Shown piece after piece: positions 43,800 to 55,977 of a stretch of 64,000 bases of DNA. The DNA comes from Cynocephalus volans (Eukaryota > Chordata > Mammalia > Dermoptera > Cynocephalidae): contig NC_084463.1 in the NCBI RefSeq assembly GCF_027409185.1, forward strand, positions 72,153,852-72,217,851. Reading direction: 5' to 3'. The translations under genes were made by a program, and so were the position numbers. The number at the start of each line of letters is the position of its first letter. Position 1 is the stretch's first letter. A model generated the notes under the pieces. The model ran no database searches and was not told where the DNA came from. It worked only from the letters and a program-made list of their open reading frames with translations.

Positions 43800-43925
43800 G
43801 CCCCCCAGAGTTACACTATAAGCTTTGGGAGGGCAGGAAATACATCTGTCTTTCTCATTATGTCCCCAGCACTTAACCAATTGTCACAAATTAGTCATTT
43901 AATAAATATGTATTGAATAATATGG
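43800..43925 (+). mobile_element. L2 3' end
   Basis: gggagggcaggaaatacatc, tatgtccccagcacttaacc and aataaatatgtattgaataa are the conserved 3' end of L2. Confidence 0.7.
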
Positions 43926-44289
43926 TATATGAAAGAATAATTTGGGAGAGTTAAATGAAATCACTCTAGAACTCCTAAATAAAATTCCTCTAAAACTCCC
44001 AGCACAATGGATAGCACAGGGTAAGTGCTTAGAATATGTTGGTTTCCATTCTCTTCCATGGGAAGACAGAGAAGAATTAGCTAGCTCTACCCAGGGTTTG
44101 TGTGTCAGTTACCACTACTAGAAACTCTGTCTTCTCATTTTTTCCACCAGCAAAGTGCCAGGAATGGAGATGCTTAATAAATGAATGATGAAGAAATTAA
44201 GTCAGCAGAGGTATCACAGAGGTAACAACATTTGAGCTGAACATGAAGGATAGAAATAGTAAGATCATCACAGGCAAGGGACAGACACA

Positions 44290-45177
44290 GCAGGAGCAAA
44301 GTCAATGAGACATGGGACTGGCTATTATCAACAAGACAGAAAATAACAAATGTTGGTGAGGATGCAGAGAAAGGGGAACACGTATATTGTTGGTGGGACA
44401 GCCTCTATGGAAAACAGTATGGAGATTTCTCAGACAACTACAGACAGAACTACCATGTGACCCAGCAACCCCACAATTGGGTATATACCCAAAGGAATGG
44501 AAAGCATAGTGTTGAAGGGATGCCTGCCTGCACTCCCATGTTTATTGCAGCTCTGTTCACAATAACCAAGATATAGAACAAACCTAAATGTCCATTGACG
44601 ATTGAGTAATGAAAATGTGGTATGTGTACACAGTGGAACATGAGATAGCCATAAAAGAGAATGAAATTCTCCATTCATAGCAGGATGGATGAACTTGGAG
44701 AAAATTAAGTGAAACAAGCCAGGCACAGAAAGAGAAATACCCCATCTTCTCACTTATATATGGGAGCTAAAAAACAAAACAAAACAACAACAACAAAAAA
44801 AAACAAATATATAAATGATGATAATAAGATTAACCGTTAAAAGGAGAGAAAAACTGTGGTTACTAGAAGTGGGAAAGGGGATGAAGGAGGGGGAAGTGAG
44901 ATGCTGGATAATGGACAAAAAATTACAGCTATATATGAGAAAATAAGTTCTATTGGTGTACAATGGACCCAGTAATCTATAAACAATGATTTACTCCATG
45001 TTATAAAATGACTAGAAGAGAGATTAAATGTTCACATCACATAAAAATGTTTAAGTTTGGCAATGCTGAATATGTTAATTACCCTGATTAGATCATTGCA
45101 CATTATATAGGTGTATTGAAATATAACTCTGTACCCTGTAAATGTTTACCATCGATATGTTTCAATAAAAAATTTTA
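44290..45177 (+). mobile_element. Older L1 3' end
   Basis: aacaaatgttggtgaggatg, aaccccacaattgggtatat, ccataaaagagaatgaaattc and the end ttcaataaaaaattttaaaa. Its A-rich end is the target of a younger L1 at 45193. Confidence 0.85.
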
Positions 45178-45192
45178 AAAACTCACAATATA

Positions 45193-45715
45193 CAATGTTC
45201 ATCGCAGCACTCTTTACAATAGCCAAGAGTTGGAACCAGCCCAAATGTCCATCATCAGATGAGTGGATACGGAAAATGTGGTACATCTACACAATGGAAT
45301 ACTACTCAGCTATAAAAACGAATGAAATACTGCCATTTGCAACAACATGGATGGACCTTGAGAGAATTATATTAAGTGAAACAAGTCAGGCACAGAAAGA
45401 GAAATACCACATGTTCTCACTTATTGGTGGGAGCTAAAAATTAATATATAAATTCACACACACACACACACAAAACCGGGGGGGGGGGGGGAGAAGATAT
45501 AACAACCACAATTACTTGAAGTTGATACACAAGCAAACAGAAAGGACATTGTTGGGGGGGAGTGGGGGAGGGAGAAGGGAGGGAGGTTTTGGTGATGGGG
45601 AGCAATAATCAGCCACAATGTATATCGACAAAATAAAATTTAAAAAAAAAAAAGAAAAAAAGAAAAATAAATAAAGTACAAATTATACTGCAAAAAAAAA
45701 AAAAAAGAAAGAAAG
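45193..45715 (+). mobile_element. Young 5'-truncated L1
   Basis: Holds the last 80 codons of ORF2 (stop near 45437), a 3' UTR with an (AC)n tract and a 14-G run at 45478-45491, and a long impure A tail. It is flanked by a perfect duplication AAAACTCACAATATA at 45178-45192 and 45716-45730. Very like the end of the full-length L1 at 17587. Confidence 0.92.
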
Positions 45716-45734
45716 AAAACTCACAATATAAAGC

Positions 45735-46280
45735 ACAGGAATTTATCTCAATAAAACAGTCTTTTTAAAAATAAAAAAAATAAAGGAAACATGGAAGAGC
45801 CCAACTAATATGTCCAGATTTCAGGGTACATGGATGGCAGAGAGACACAGAAGAGGAGACTGCAGCACAGAGGATGGATCTGGAGAAGAGCTGAGGGTCA
45901 TTGACTGGAGGGAGGGGGCTCAAATTCACATTTGTCATCAGCTCATCGGTTGAGATGCCATTGCGGGGCAGCTTCTTCTTGGAGTATATTATTTGAATTA
46001 CTACAGTTCTAAAGAATGTCTAATGAGAAACCTTGTCACAGAAACGTGAGTACATGCAAATCGGGAGGTGAGTGGAGGATGTGAAGGGTCTGAAAGGATT
46101 TCTGATGGATTTTAGAAAAGTCCATGGAAACAGTTATATCAGACAGGTGAGTGTAAGCCCTCCCCCCCGCCCTTCTTCGTACCTTTCCTGGCTCTATTTG
46201 GTCTGTGTCTGACGGAAAGTGATTTTATCAACTTTCACATTCTACTTACTATTCTTATGAAATTTCACTGTTTCCTTTAT
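45735..46280. other. Intergenic, nothing recognised
   Basis: A-rich start, then unique-looking sequence with no credible ORF. Confidence 0.4.
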
Positions 46281-46284
46281 TTAG

Positions 46285-46782
46285 TGTTGTATCGCCGGAG
46301 CCCTAAATCTGAAAGGACACTCATGAGGTGTTTGCCTTTTCCAAGGAAACTCACCCAATATTGCAATAGGTGGAGACATCCATTTATTAGACTTAAGGGA
46401 GGTGCTGATGGCGGCTGGTCAACTGCCACAGAGTACATACAGTCCTTATATAATGAACAGATCAAAGTAGAGGTATAAGTCATTTGCATGCTTATTTCCC
46501 CCTCACCCAACTCAGAGCCCACTCAAGAGATATGGGTGAGTAGATAAGTTAACTGACTTACCCTCCTGGTCCAGAGTAGTTGAACGTTAGTGTGCTAACT
46601 TCATTTACATGCTAATTCATTTACTCAGGGCTCCTGCTTCCTGCAGTCTTCCATTTGACTTAAAGGAGATGTGCTTTTTTCTTGGGTAACTACTTTGGCC
46701 AAGGGTAGTTTCCTGGGGGGAGGAGGAACTCTGGTATGCATGGGGAGGGGAAAATAGGTCTGTGTCCACCATTTACCTTACA
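46285..46782 (-). mobile_element. Probable solo LTR (antisense)
   Basis: Minus strand: TATA in cattatataagg near 46455, polyadenylation signal in ctaataaatgg near 46385 and an end in ggcgatacaaca at 46285. The 5' boundary near 46782 is tentative. An octamer ATTTGCAT lies at about 46481. Confidence 0.5.
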
Positions 46783-46954
46783 AGTGTTCTTTATCTTTCA
46801 TTTTGTAGAATATTTCAATGTTGTAGTCTATTTGATCTTTCTTCTTATATTTCATGATTTTTTTTTTAAGGTTTCCCAGAGTTCTTAAAATATTCAAAGC
46901 TTTGGTTAAAGTAATAAGTGCCCAGTATATGCAATTCTCATAAATAATCAGTAG

Positions 46955-47125
46955 ATCAGAGTATGAAGAGCATGAATTTTGGGCCCAAAGTGCCTGGGTT
47001 CAAACGCTGATTGCCACTCGTTGGCTACGTGCCTTGAGTTTCCTTGTCTGTAAAATGGGAGTGATGATAATTGTACCTTCCTTGTTAGGGACTGAATTAA
47101 TAAATATGTGTAATGCTCTTGGTGT
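46955..47125 (+). repeat. MIR SINE
   Basis: gtgcctgggttcaaacgctg, cgtgccttgagtttccttg, ctgtaaaatgggagtgatg: a clear MIR core. Confidence 0.85.
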
Positions 47126-47384
47126 TAGGTCCCTGGAACTGAGAACTTGACTTTTAGAAAGCCCCTGCCCTTCAATTTCATTTCTCTAAGTCTCCTTAAT
47201 AATAATTTTGATTAAGTTATTAAAATTATTATTACTACCTGGCACCTGTCAATGACAACATTTATAAATTAACAACTGTTTTTCACATGATCCTAGATGT
47301 TTCTGCTTCAATGGTTGGAGAGACCATATGAAATCCATGCCCATATGAACCTCAGGGAAACTAGAGCTAAGAATTTTATTTAAA

Positions 47385-47610
47385 AACAGAACTAACATTT
47401 ACCAAATACTTACTATGCGAGACACAACAGAAAAGATTTTCTATGAATTATCTCATTTCTTCTTCCTAACATCCCTATGATATAGATACTATTATTATCC
47501 TCATATTACAGTTAAAGAAATGGAAGTTCCAAGAAGCTAAGGGGCTGATTTAGGCTTGTAGATAGAGGAAGGGACAAAGTCAAGGTTGGGCTATCAGGGC
47601 GCACAGTGAT
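47385..47610 (-). repeat. MIR SINE (antisense)
   Basis: accaaatacttactatgcg, gatatagatactattattat and cctcatattacagttaaaga are the reversed MIR. Confidence 0.65.
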
Positions 47611-47689
47611 TAACCAGGAAAGTGTGTGGCCACCCATCTCTGGGGTCAGCACGCGCTTGTGTCGTTTGAATTCATGGGTTTGGTTCCAG

Positions 47690-47725
47690 GGTTGCTGTTG
47701 TTGTTTTTGGCAGCTGGGTGGGGCA
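47690..47725 (-). mobile_element. Short tRNA-SINE tail piece
   Basis: ttgctgttgttgtttttgg followed by cagctgggtgggg is the same antisense tail seen at 34135-34169. No target duplication found here. Confidence 0.5.
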
Positions 47726-47729
47726 TTAG

Positions 47730-48400
47730 AGACTCCCTTGTCAAATGAAGACTACCTCAGAGGAATTTGGAGCTCATGAATTTGTGGTCTGTGCTCCACA
47801 ATTAGAAGTGGCAGAAATGAAGGCAGAAGCCTTACTGATGAACACTGTTGATACGTGTTATGAGCACTGTTGATAACTGTTATACTACACAGCTTCTTCC
47901 TTAATCCTGAAGTCAGACTTTCTGTTTTGTTTTGTTTTTGGAAAGTCAGACTTTATTATTGGTGTTTTATAAATGAACTATCTGAGTCCACTGATATGGG
48001 GAAAATACAAATGGTTTATTTACACAGAAATCCAGCATGTTGAAAATTCTCTCCTAGGTCAGTTTATTATTGTTACATTTATAATTTACAGCAAGCAATG
48101 AAACAAGATAATACAAAACAAAGCAACTTGAACAATGAACCTTCAAAGAAGTAACAGGTGTTTAGATTAGATTATAATGCCACCATTACTAGAGGCAAAC
48201 CATCTTGCTAATATGCTACAGGGTCATGTGAACTAACTGGTTTAGCAAGAAAAATACTTCAAGCCTCAGTAAAACTTCCTCCTTCTGCTTTAGCATACTC
48301 CTCTTCTGTGAACAGGTGCAACAAAATATAATATAAAACAGAGGCTGCCCTGAATGAGAATGTGAATTACCACTTCACATACTCAGCTAACCTCACCAGT
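47730..48400. other. Intergenic, nothing recognised
   Basis: No credible ORF or nameable repeat. Confidence 0.35.
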
Positions 48401-48419
48401 CCCTTGGGTCTCAGGCACC

Positions 48420-48840
48420 AGCCAGCCACCTGGCAGTCCCTCCCAGCAAGGCTATGCAGAAGGACAGGTCCCCAGATGACCTTGCCCAGCCCAGCTCTCT
48501 TACAGACTATACTGAGAATGTGACATCCTGAGATAGGAAGGAAGTGTCCAGGACAACCCAGCCTATGTCCTCCTTCTCTTAGGACAGGATGTTCTGCAAT
48601 GCCAAGTGGTGCCCGGGGTATATAAGTCCAGGGCGGAGTGCTTTCAGGGTCCCTGAGCTGAGGTGTGACGTGGGATATGCACAGAGGAGACTCCAGCCAT
48701 CCTAGGCAGCTTTCCTGAGCCTTGGGGACCGGGATCCTAGGCTTTCAGTTTATCTTTGTTGCTTATCTGTGGGTAATGAATCTATTTGCCTAACTTGGTG
48801 TGTAGTATGAGTATTGTCTGACCTTTGCAGGCTAACCCTC
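48420..48840 (+). mobile_element. Probable ERVL-type LTR
   Basis: TATA box in ggggtatataagtcc at about 48617, then tctatttgcctaacttggtg and tgacctttgcaggctaac, a combination typical of ERVL-class LTR ends. The 5' limit is not clear. Confidence 0.5.
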
Positions 48841-49119
48841 ACTAACAAGAGTGAAGATCAGGAGGCATTGAAACAGATTCAAATCTGGACGTGTGAGAGC
48901 CCACCACAGCAAATAGTCATGGACAATTGGCCTTAGAAGAGCCATTTTGTAAAATGCAGCTTTAAGTAGAAAGCGACCATAAAGAAGTCTTTTTGTAAAC
49001 TTGGCTCACAGCATAGCTTGTGGAAAAACATTGTGGGACTTGGTGTTCAGGAGGAGCAAGATAATAAGAGCTAATCAGGAGCTTGGTGACTCAACCATTC
49101 TTTTTTTTTTTTTTTTTTG

Positions 49120-50110
49120 GAAACAACATCAATGTTTATTGACAGATAAATGGAGAAAGAAAATGTGGCATATACATACAATAGAATATTATTCAGCCTC
49201 ACAAAGAGCTGACAGCATAAATGCAATCACAAATATAAGAATTTAATGGTTTGAGAGCGCTCTACCAAACCTGTCATCAGATAATGATCTTATAGAAACA
49301 AATACTTAAATCAGTCTTTAAAAAATAGGATTAAAATAATCTCTTTAATTCTAAAAGTTCTTTTACTCTAGGACTCAAGCGGGAGGGGACTCTCATTCTG
49401 TGCACTTTCATTGTTATTATACAGTAGCCTTTTCTTACATGGAGACTTAAAGTGGCCTAAATTTTAAAAATAAGGATTTTTTGAAAATGTAAAAAATATA
49501 TATACACTATGATCATAAGTGCAAACAACAAGAGTATATGAACAGGGACTGGCAGATAGTAGGCAAAAATAAAAATATTTTTATATTTGGGAAAAAAAAA
49601 AAGAATATTATTCAGCCTCAAAAACATGGAAAGTCTAGTATTCACAACAACATGGATGAACCTAGAGTACATTCTGCTAAGTGAAATTAGCCAGGGACAT
49701 AAAGACTAATACTACATGATACCACTTAAAAGAATAATCCAAAATGGTCAAACTCATGAAAGCAGAGATTAATATGGAAGTTACCAGGGGTTGAGGGGAA
49801 GGGAAAATTAGGAGGTATTGGTCAAAGTATACAAAGTTTCAGTTATGAAAGATGAATAATTTCTAGAGACTTACTGTACAGCATAGTAGCTATAGTATAT
49901 ACTGTATTGTATATTTAAACATTGGCTAGGAAGGTAGATCTTTTAAGCATTCTTATCACACAAAAAATAATGATAAAGAGAGTGGACTGATGGATATATT
50001 TATAGCATAGACTGTGGTGATAGTTTCAGAGATGTATCCTTATCTCTAAAATCATCAAATTTTATACATTAAACATGAACAGCTTTTTGAATGTCAATCA
50101 CACCTCAACA
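49120..50110 (+). mobile_element. Old L1 3' end pieces
   Basis: aatgtttattgacagataaa, aatagaatattattcagcct (repeated at 49605), catggatgaacctagag, and a long 3' UTR ending cacctcaacagagtaggg. A non-L1 insert of about 360 bp (about 49235-49600) separates two pieces. Confidence 0.7.
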
Positions 50111-50299
50111 GAGTAGGGTTTTTTTTTTTTTTCATGGAAAGATCTGTATTATCTTTTCTTTTTAATTATTTAGTTTTTATTTTTGGTCACAAAACAAGTC
50201 TTAATACATTTTAAAAGATTAAAATAATAGGAAATACGTTTTTTGACCACAATAACAGTATAACAGTGATAACACTAACCATTCTTCCTTTGGAGTCAC

Positions 50300-50690
50300 A
50301 GCTGCCCGGGAACAAGATGTCATCCAGCTTGCGGGGGCTGGATAATACCCACATTCCAAGGATGAATGAAAGAGTTACAGAACCTGATGAAAGAGTTACA
50401 GTAGCAGCCCTGAGTGAGATAAAGAAAGCCCAGAACCTGCAAAATTTCACATAGCAGCTTTCCGATGGGACTAACCTCCCCCTTTTGTTCCCCACATTCT
50501 TACCTTTAAAGACTCTTGCTGAGCCTCTCAAGCCTCTGAGAGTTTACAGCCAAATTCTCTCCCAGATTGTGCTTCCCAATAATAAAGCTTCCAAACCTTG
50601 CATCAACATTGGACTCTCGAATCCTTTGTTTCCAGACAAAGGAGTGGATGTTCTTGGTTGCTGGTTTCAGACGTACTACCTCTGAGAGTG
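50300..50690 (+). mobile_element. Probable LTR, R-U5 region
   Basis: cccaataataaagcttcc near 50575 is a polyadenylation signal, followed by ccttgcatcaacattgg and actctcgaatcctttg, which resembles the U5 of family A. U3 is poorly defined. Confidence 0.45.
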
Positions 50691-50779
50691 ATGTACTCAT
50701 GCATTCTAGCTATCTAAGTATCAATTTACTTCACTTATCCCAACCTGTTATAAACTTTAAGTTCCACAAGTAATGAAAT

Positions 50780-51960
50780 GAGATGTGCATCTCCCCACCA
50801 CCTAGCCCAGCTCTAATGCATAGCGGATGGACAATACCTGTCTTTGGAATGCTGTCATGGTTACATAATTAATCAATGAGTTAATGGATGTCATTGTGAC
50901 TGAAAAACAGGGACAGAATGGTTCAGATGTCACATATTCCTTCTGTGGTCACAAAGTCTATGTGAAAACACCAGAAGATTTAAGTTCATCTCGAAGTCGA
51001 TATAAACCAGTAATGAGATATGGCTGATAAAAAATAAGGACATAACTTTAAGATTGATTTAAGAGGAGTATGGTGCTTAGAAGAAAGGAGCAGACTCTTC
51101 ACTCCTATGGTCACTTCCCAAGCATTCCAAATGCTGTGCTCGATCTAATGGGAACTGGTTCTTCTCTCCAAGGTAGATTTTTACCCTTTTGTGCTATCTC
51201 TTCATGCTGTTTTCTCCCACCCATAAAAATCCTTTGCATCCAATCCTTCATCTATCTCTTCATTGTCCTTCTTGGAGTTCTCTCTGGTTCCATAATACCA
51301 ATCCCCACACTCTTAATTTATTTCTATTTGCCTCCTCTTATCCCCTTTTTCTACCTAACATTTTAGTTATTTATGTGCATGTCTTCTTTCTCAAAAGAAT
51401 TCTGCAAAGCATTGCTCAAAGGCGAGTGCTTTTCACTACATTTTTGTTATATTTGCTCCCATGAATGTTTCATATCTATTACTGTTCTCTGCATCATTAC
51501 ATTGTGACCTTCTGAAGGACAGTAAGTGACCTCTGCATTTCTTTGTGAATTGCACAGAGCACTTAGTAGTTGTGGGCAAAGAACAAATGTTGCTGGCCTG
51601 ATGGTTGACTGAGATATCTACAAGCCACAAGAGGAAGCTGACACACTAGGAAGAAACAAAAACATACACCCCAAGCCAGGAATGAGGTTTTGAAACATCC
51701 CTTAGTATACAGATACACAAATGTATTTTCTGATTACATATTTTCATGTCCACAGCTCAATGTAAAAGTTAAGAAACTAAAGGTATGGACAGAAGAGGAA
51801 ACACAAATGGCTAATAAACACAGGCAAAGATGTGCTATCTTAGTTAATAAGAAGGGAAATGCAAATTAAAGAAAATAAGACACTGTCATTTGCCCATCAC
51901 ATTGACAAAAACTAAAGAGACAGATAACGTTCAGAGTCAGCAGGAGTGTGAATGGCAGTG
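50780..51960. other. Intergenic; possible L2 tail near 51470-51600
   Basis: The tgaaggacagtaagtgacc and aacaaatgttgctggcctga pieces recall an L2 3' end. No credible ORF. Confidence 0.35.
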
Positions 51961-51969
51961 AACAAGTCC

Positions 51970-52278
51970 TGTGGGATTCCAATGTGTGAGAGGCTGACTT
52001 AGGGGAATCCCTGACCCATGCGGGTTTGAGTGCTCACCTCTACAGATTGCCAATCACACCCACCAGATAGAACTGGGGTTTATATAGGAGAGTGTGTCAG
52101 GGAGACAGGATATAGGGTCTTCAGGTGTGATGGACAGCTACTTCCTGCTTTGAGAGATTATCAGGCGAGATAGGATGTCTGCTTTCAATAGAATATTAGT
52201 TAATCTTAGTTAATCATTAAGGCTAGAAAGTTAGTTCTGTAGTGTACAGTTGAGTGTGGGGGGTTTTCTATGTTTACA
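51970..52278 (-). mobile_element. LTR, family C (antisense)
   Basis: Plus-strand start TGTGGGATTCC, TATA box reversed in gtttatataggag near 52080 and the shared gttaatcattaaggc block show it is the inverse of 16981-17313. Ends approximate. Confidence 0.65.
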
Positions 52279-52289
52279 GGAATATAAAT

Positions 52290-53235
52290 CTTAAAGAGCT
52301 CTTTCTAATACAGATCGGATTTTAAAAACACATACTCCTTGACTGACTAATCACATTTTTAAGAACCTAATCTTCAGAACTACTTTTTGCCACATTACGC
52401 AAGGATGTCTACAGTACTATTAAATTTATATTAGTAGTTATCAGAGATAACCTACATGTCTGTCGAAAGCAAGATGTTTAAATAAATTACATCCACACTC
52501 AATGCTGTGCTGCCATCACAATGAAGCACATCCGTTTGTATGTATTCGAAAAAATGATTGTGATATATTGTCAAATTTTAAAAAGGAAGTTACAAATCAG
52601 TAAGTATAGCATAATTTTTTATTGTGGGGGGAAAAAGACATATGTTCTATTTCTCTACGGTCACACAAACATGAATTTAAATTTCTATATAACCGTATGT
52701 GCAAAAACAATAAATAAAACAAATACACAAACAAAAACAAAGGTCTGGAAAGAAAAACACTCAAGTGATAACTGTTGTTACTTCTGGGAAGGTAAAACAA
52801 GAGCTGTTCCTTTTTACTTTGCATATTTCTGAGTATTGTTTAAACTTTTTGAATACTAATGTAATACTTTTTACTTTTTTGAAATGAAAAATAAAACCAA
52901 TTAAAGCAAAAGTCTTAAAAGTAGTTATAAAATGTTTGAATATTCTAGGAACAGTGATCCAACTTTAGGAACTGCATGCATGAATAATCTCTAAATATTC
53001 TTTAGAATTCTAAACTCACAAAATTATTCACACACATTTGTGTTGGTTACAGAAATATGAAACTCTATGTGGTAGCATACAACAGTCATTTCTATATTGA
53101 AGATAAGGGAAGAAAGGAACTTTAAAAAATTTTTCTTTAATACTTTCCTTCAAAGAAATTGACAACCCAGGTATAGGGTTCTCAGAAACAATTTGCCTGA
53201 TTATTGTTTTGTGCTAGGGGCCACAAATTCAAGCA
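52290..53235. other. Intergenic; old L1-like AT-rich stretch
   Basis: Between 52440 and 52915 the text (acatccacactcaatgctg, a poly-A-rich end) looks like a decayed L1 3' end; otherwise nothing recognised. Confidence 0.35.
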
Positions 53236-53239
53236 CAAG

Positions 53240-54051
53240 TGATATAGGAGGTGCTCAGTTTTCATGGGCTCATGTTATAGGACATACATCTGGGTTTGAA
53301 GCCATTCTACAAGGTCTCAGGCCTCTCCCATTGGCCTTCACCTAGAGGAAAGCTACTGTTGCCAGTTAGACCTATTTTTGGCACCAACACAGGGAAAATG
53401 AGACCACAAGGTGCTGGCTTATGCAAAACCAGTGCTCGGCATGCTCAATAGAGAAGGATTATACAACCCTGGTGGTTGAATGACCTTCCACTAGAAGTGC
53501 TAGAGAGCACAGAATATTCTTGAATATGTGCATGTGACAGGATTTGACCAATGAACATCCTCCAAGAAGAGACCAACTGAGCATGTGCAAGACTAACATT
53601 ACATAACTGGGAACCACCCCTTCATTGAATAGTCATTAGACTGCAAAACTGTAAAAGCCAAATCCCAGAAGAAGGTGGGGCTGCTGCTCACTCTCCTGGA
53701 GCCAGCGCACCCTCTGCCTGTGCAGCGTGTATTTCTTTCTTTTTGCATCAGACTTACTTTCAGCAAGCGGCTGCTCATTCTCTTGAGCCAGCCTGCATTC
53801 TGTACTGAGCTTTAAGGTGTGTATTTCCTACTTGTGTATTAAACTGGTGTGGGCCCTGCTCAGTCTCTGGAGCTATGCCACACTCTCTCTGTGAAATCTG
53901 TATCTCTTATTCACTGTATTAAACTTGTTCTCACTTTCTTCTGTGACTCTGCTCTTGAATTCTTTCCTGTGGACAGAGTCAAGAGCCTGGTAAGAGGACG
54001 GGGTCTGTTGAGGCCAACTATCCAGCCCCCCGGACCCTACCTCCGACATCA
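53240..54051 (+). mobile_element. Solo LTR, family B, 812 bp
   Basis: Starts TGATATAGGAGGTGCTCAG and ends CCGACATCA, flanked by CAAG at 53236-53239 and 54052-54055. It matches the LTR at 31924-32643 along its length and has an extra U3 segment (about 53455-53570) that is also in the piece at 16010-16378. Confidence 0.85.
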
Positions 54052-54504
54052 CAAGTATCAGAAATGAATGATGCCAGCTGAGAATACGACAATAAGGACC
54101 AGAGGGACTGTGTGAAGAGGTCACATTCTGCCTAAAGGGAGCAGCTATTTTATAACTCCAGCTGAGAAGATGGGTCTGGTAATACCAGATCAGTCAATGT
54201 TCCAAGAGAAACCAGAAATCAGAATTTTTATATAAATACTCCCAGCTTTTACATTTTAGCAACTAATTTTTTTAAATCCTAAATGTTGTGTTGATAAACA
54301 CTAAAAGCCAAACAAAACTTATCTCCCAGCTGGATTTGGCCTGCAGCTTCCCATTTGCCATCTTTGGGTTTTTACCATCTTCGCAGTCTATAGTGGACTA
54401 ATTTTAACACATGCTTCAAGTCCCAGATCAGTTCTCTCTTCTTGCATTACCCTTTTGCCCATGGTATTATAGAGTGTTAGAGTTCAAAGATATTTTAGCA
54501 ATAT

Positions 54505-55208
54505 CTAATTAAATCTTTCATTTTTTATTGTAGTAAAATATGTACAACATAAAATTTGCCATTTTAACCAATTTTCAGTATACAAGTGTACTTCAAAAAG
54601 TTCGTGGAAATATTCATATTATATTTCAATTCTATTTTTCCATGAACTTTTGGAAGTACCCTTGTACAATTCAGAGGCATTAATTACAGTCACAGTGTTG
54701 CACAACCATCACCACTAGCCCTTTCCAAATTTTTTTCATCTCCCGAAGTAGAAGCTCTGTACCTTTAAGCAATAATTCCACTCCTGCCTCCCCCAGTCCC
54801 TGGTAACCTGCAATCTACTTTCCATCTCTATGACTTTGCCTATTCTGGGTACCCACATAAACGGAATGATTCAATATTTCCCCTTTTGTGTCCAGCTTCT
54901 TTCACTTAGTATTATATTTTCAAGGTTCACCCACATTGTAGCATGTAACAGAACTTCATTCTTTTTCATGGCTGAATAATATTCCATTGCATGTGAATAC
55001 CACATTTTGTTTATTCATCTGTTGATGAACACTTGAGTTGTTCCAATGTTTTAGATATTGTGGATAATGATAAGAACATTGGTGTACAATTATCTGTTTG
55101 AGTCTGTTTTTTATTCTTTTGGGTATATACCTAGGAGTAGAATTATTGAGTTTCCTTCTGAGGAATCACCAAACTGTTTCCTACAGCATCTCTACCATTT
55201 TACATTCC
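54505..55208 (-). mobile_element. L1 3' end, antisense, carrying a MITE and a MaLR LTR
   Basis: tgtacaacataaaatttgcc, cctattctgggtacccacat, ggctgaataatattccattg and caccaaactgtttcc are reversed L1. The mariner MITE at 54583-54664 and the LTR at 55215-55631 are inserted in it, and it resumes after 55637 with caatgcaggtaaatctc. Confidence 0.8.
54583..54664. mobile_element. Mariner-type MITE, 82 bp
   Basis: Inverted repeats of about 28 bp (CAAGTGTACTTCAAAAAG and, from the other end, CAAGGGTACTTCCAAAAG) flanked by TA at 54581-54582 and 54665-54666, the mariner/Tc1 target. Confidence 0.8.
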
Positions 55209-55214
55209 CACTAG

Positions 55215-55631
55215 TGTAGTGGATTGAATTATGTCCCCCCAAAACTCATTGAAGCTTGAATTGTGTTCCCCAAGTTTTATGTATTAGAAACTTAGGCACC
55301 ACTGTGACTGTTAATAGAGCGGAAAATCCTATTAGCGTAATTGAAAGGTGGTGCCTTGAAGAGGTGATTGGATTGTAGGACCATGTTGTAGTGAATGGAT
55401 TAAAAATGGTGGTCAGGGGTGCGGTTCTGAGGGCTTTAAAAGAAGAGGAGAGTCTGTCTTTCTCTCTCTGCTTCCACCATCTTGCAATGTGAGACCCTTG
55501 GGTTGCTGTCACCATCACCGGATGGACTTTGGACATCCCAGCTTCAGAAATTGTAAGCAATAAATTTCGTTTTCTTTATAAATCACCCATTGCAGTTATT
55601 TTGTTATAAGCAACAAAAATGGACTAATACA
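55215..55631 (+). mobile_element. MaLR (MLT1/MST-type) solo LTR, 417 bp
   Basis: TGTAGTGGATTGAATTATG to GGACTAATACA, flanked by CACTAG at 55209-55214 and 55632-55637. Inserted into an older L1. Confidence 0.88.
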
Positions 55632-55754
55632 CACTAGCAATGCAGGTAAATCTCTCATTTTAAGATGAAGAACCCAAGAAAAAAATGGATTAGATAGCTT
55701 AACCATATACACAGGAAGTCAGTTGTACAGCTGGTATCAGAAACCAGGTTTCTT

Positions 55755-55934
55755 TTTTTTTTTTAATTTTATTTTGTCGATATACATTGTGGCTGATTAT
55801 TGCTCCCCATCACCAAAACCTCCCTCCCTTCTCCCTCCCCCCTCCCCCCCAACAATGTCCTTTCTGTTTGCTTGTCGTATCAACTTCAAGTAATTGTGGT
55901 TGTTATATCTTCTCCCCCCCCCGTTTTTTTGTTG

Positions 55935-55977
<43 letters not shown>

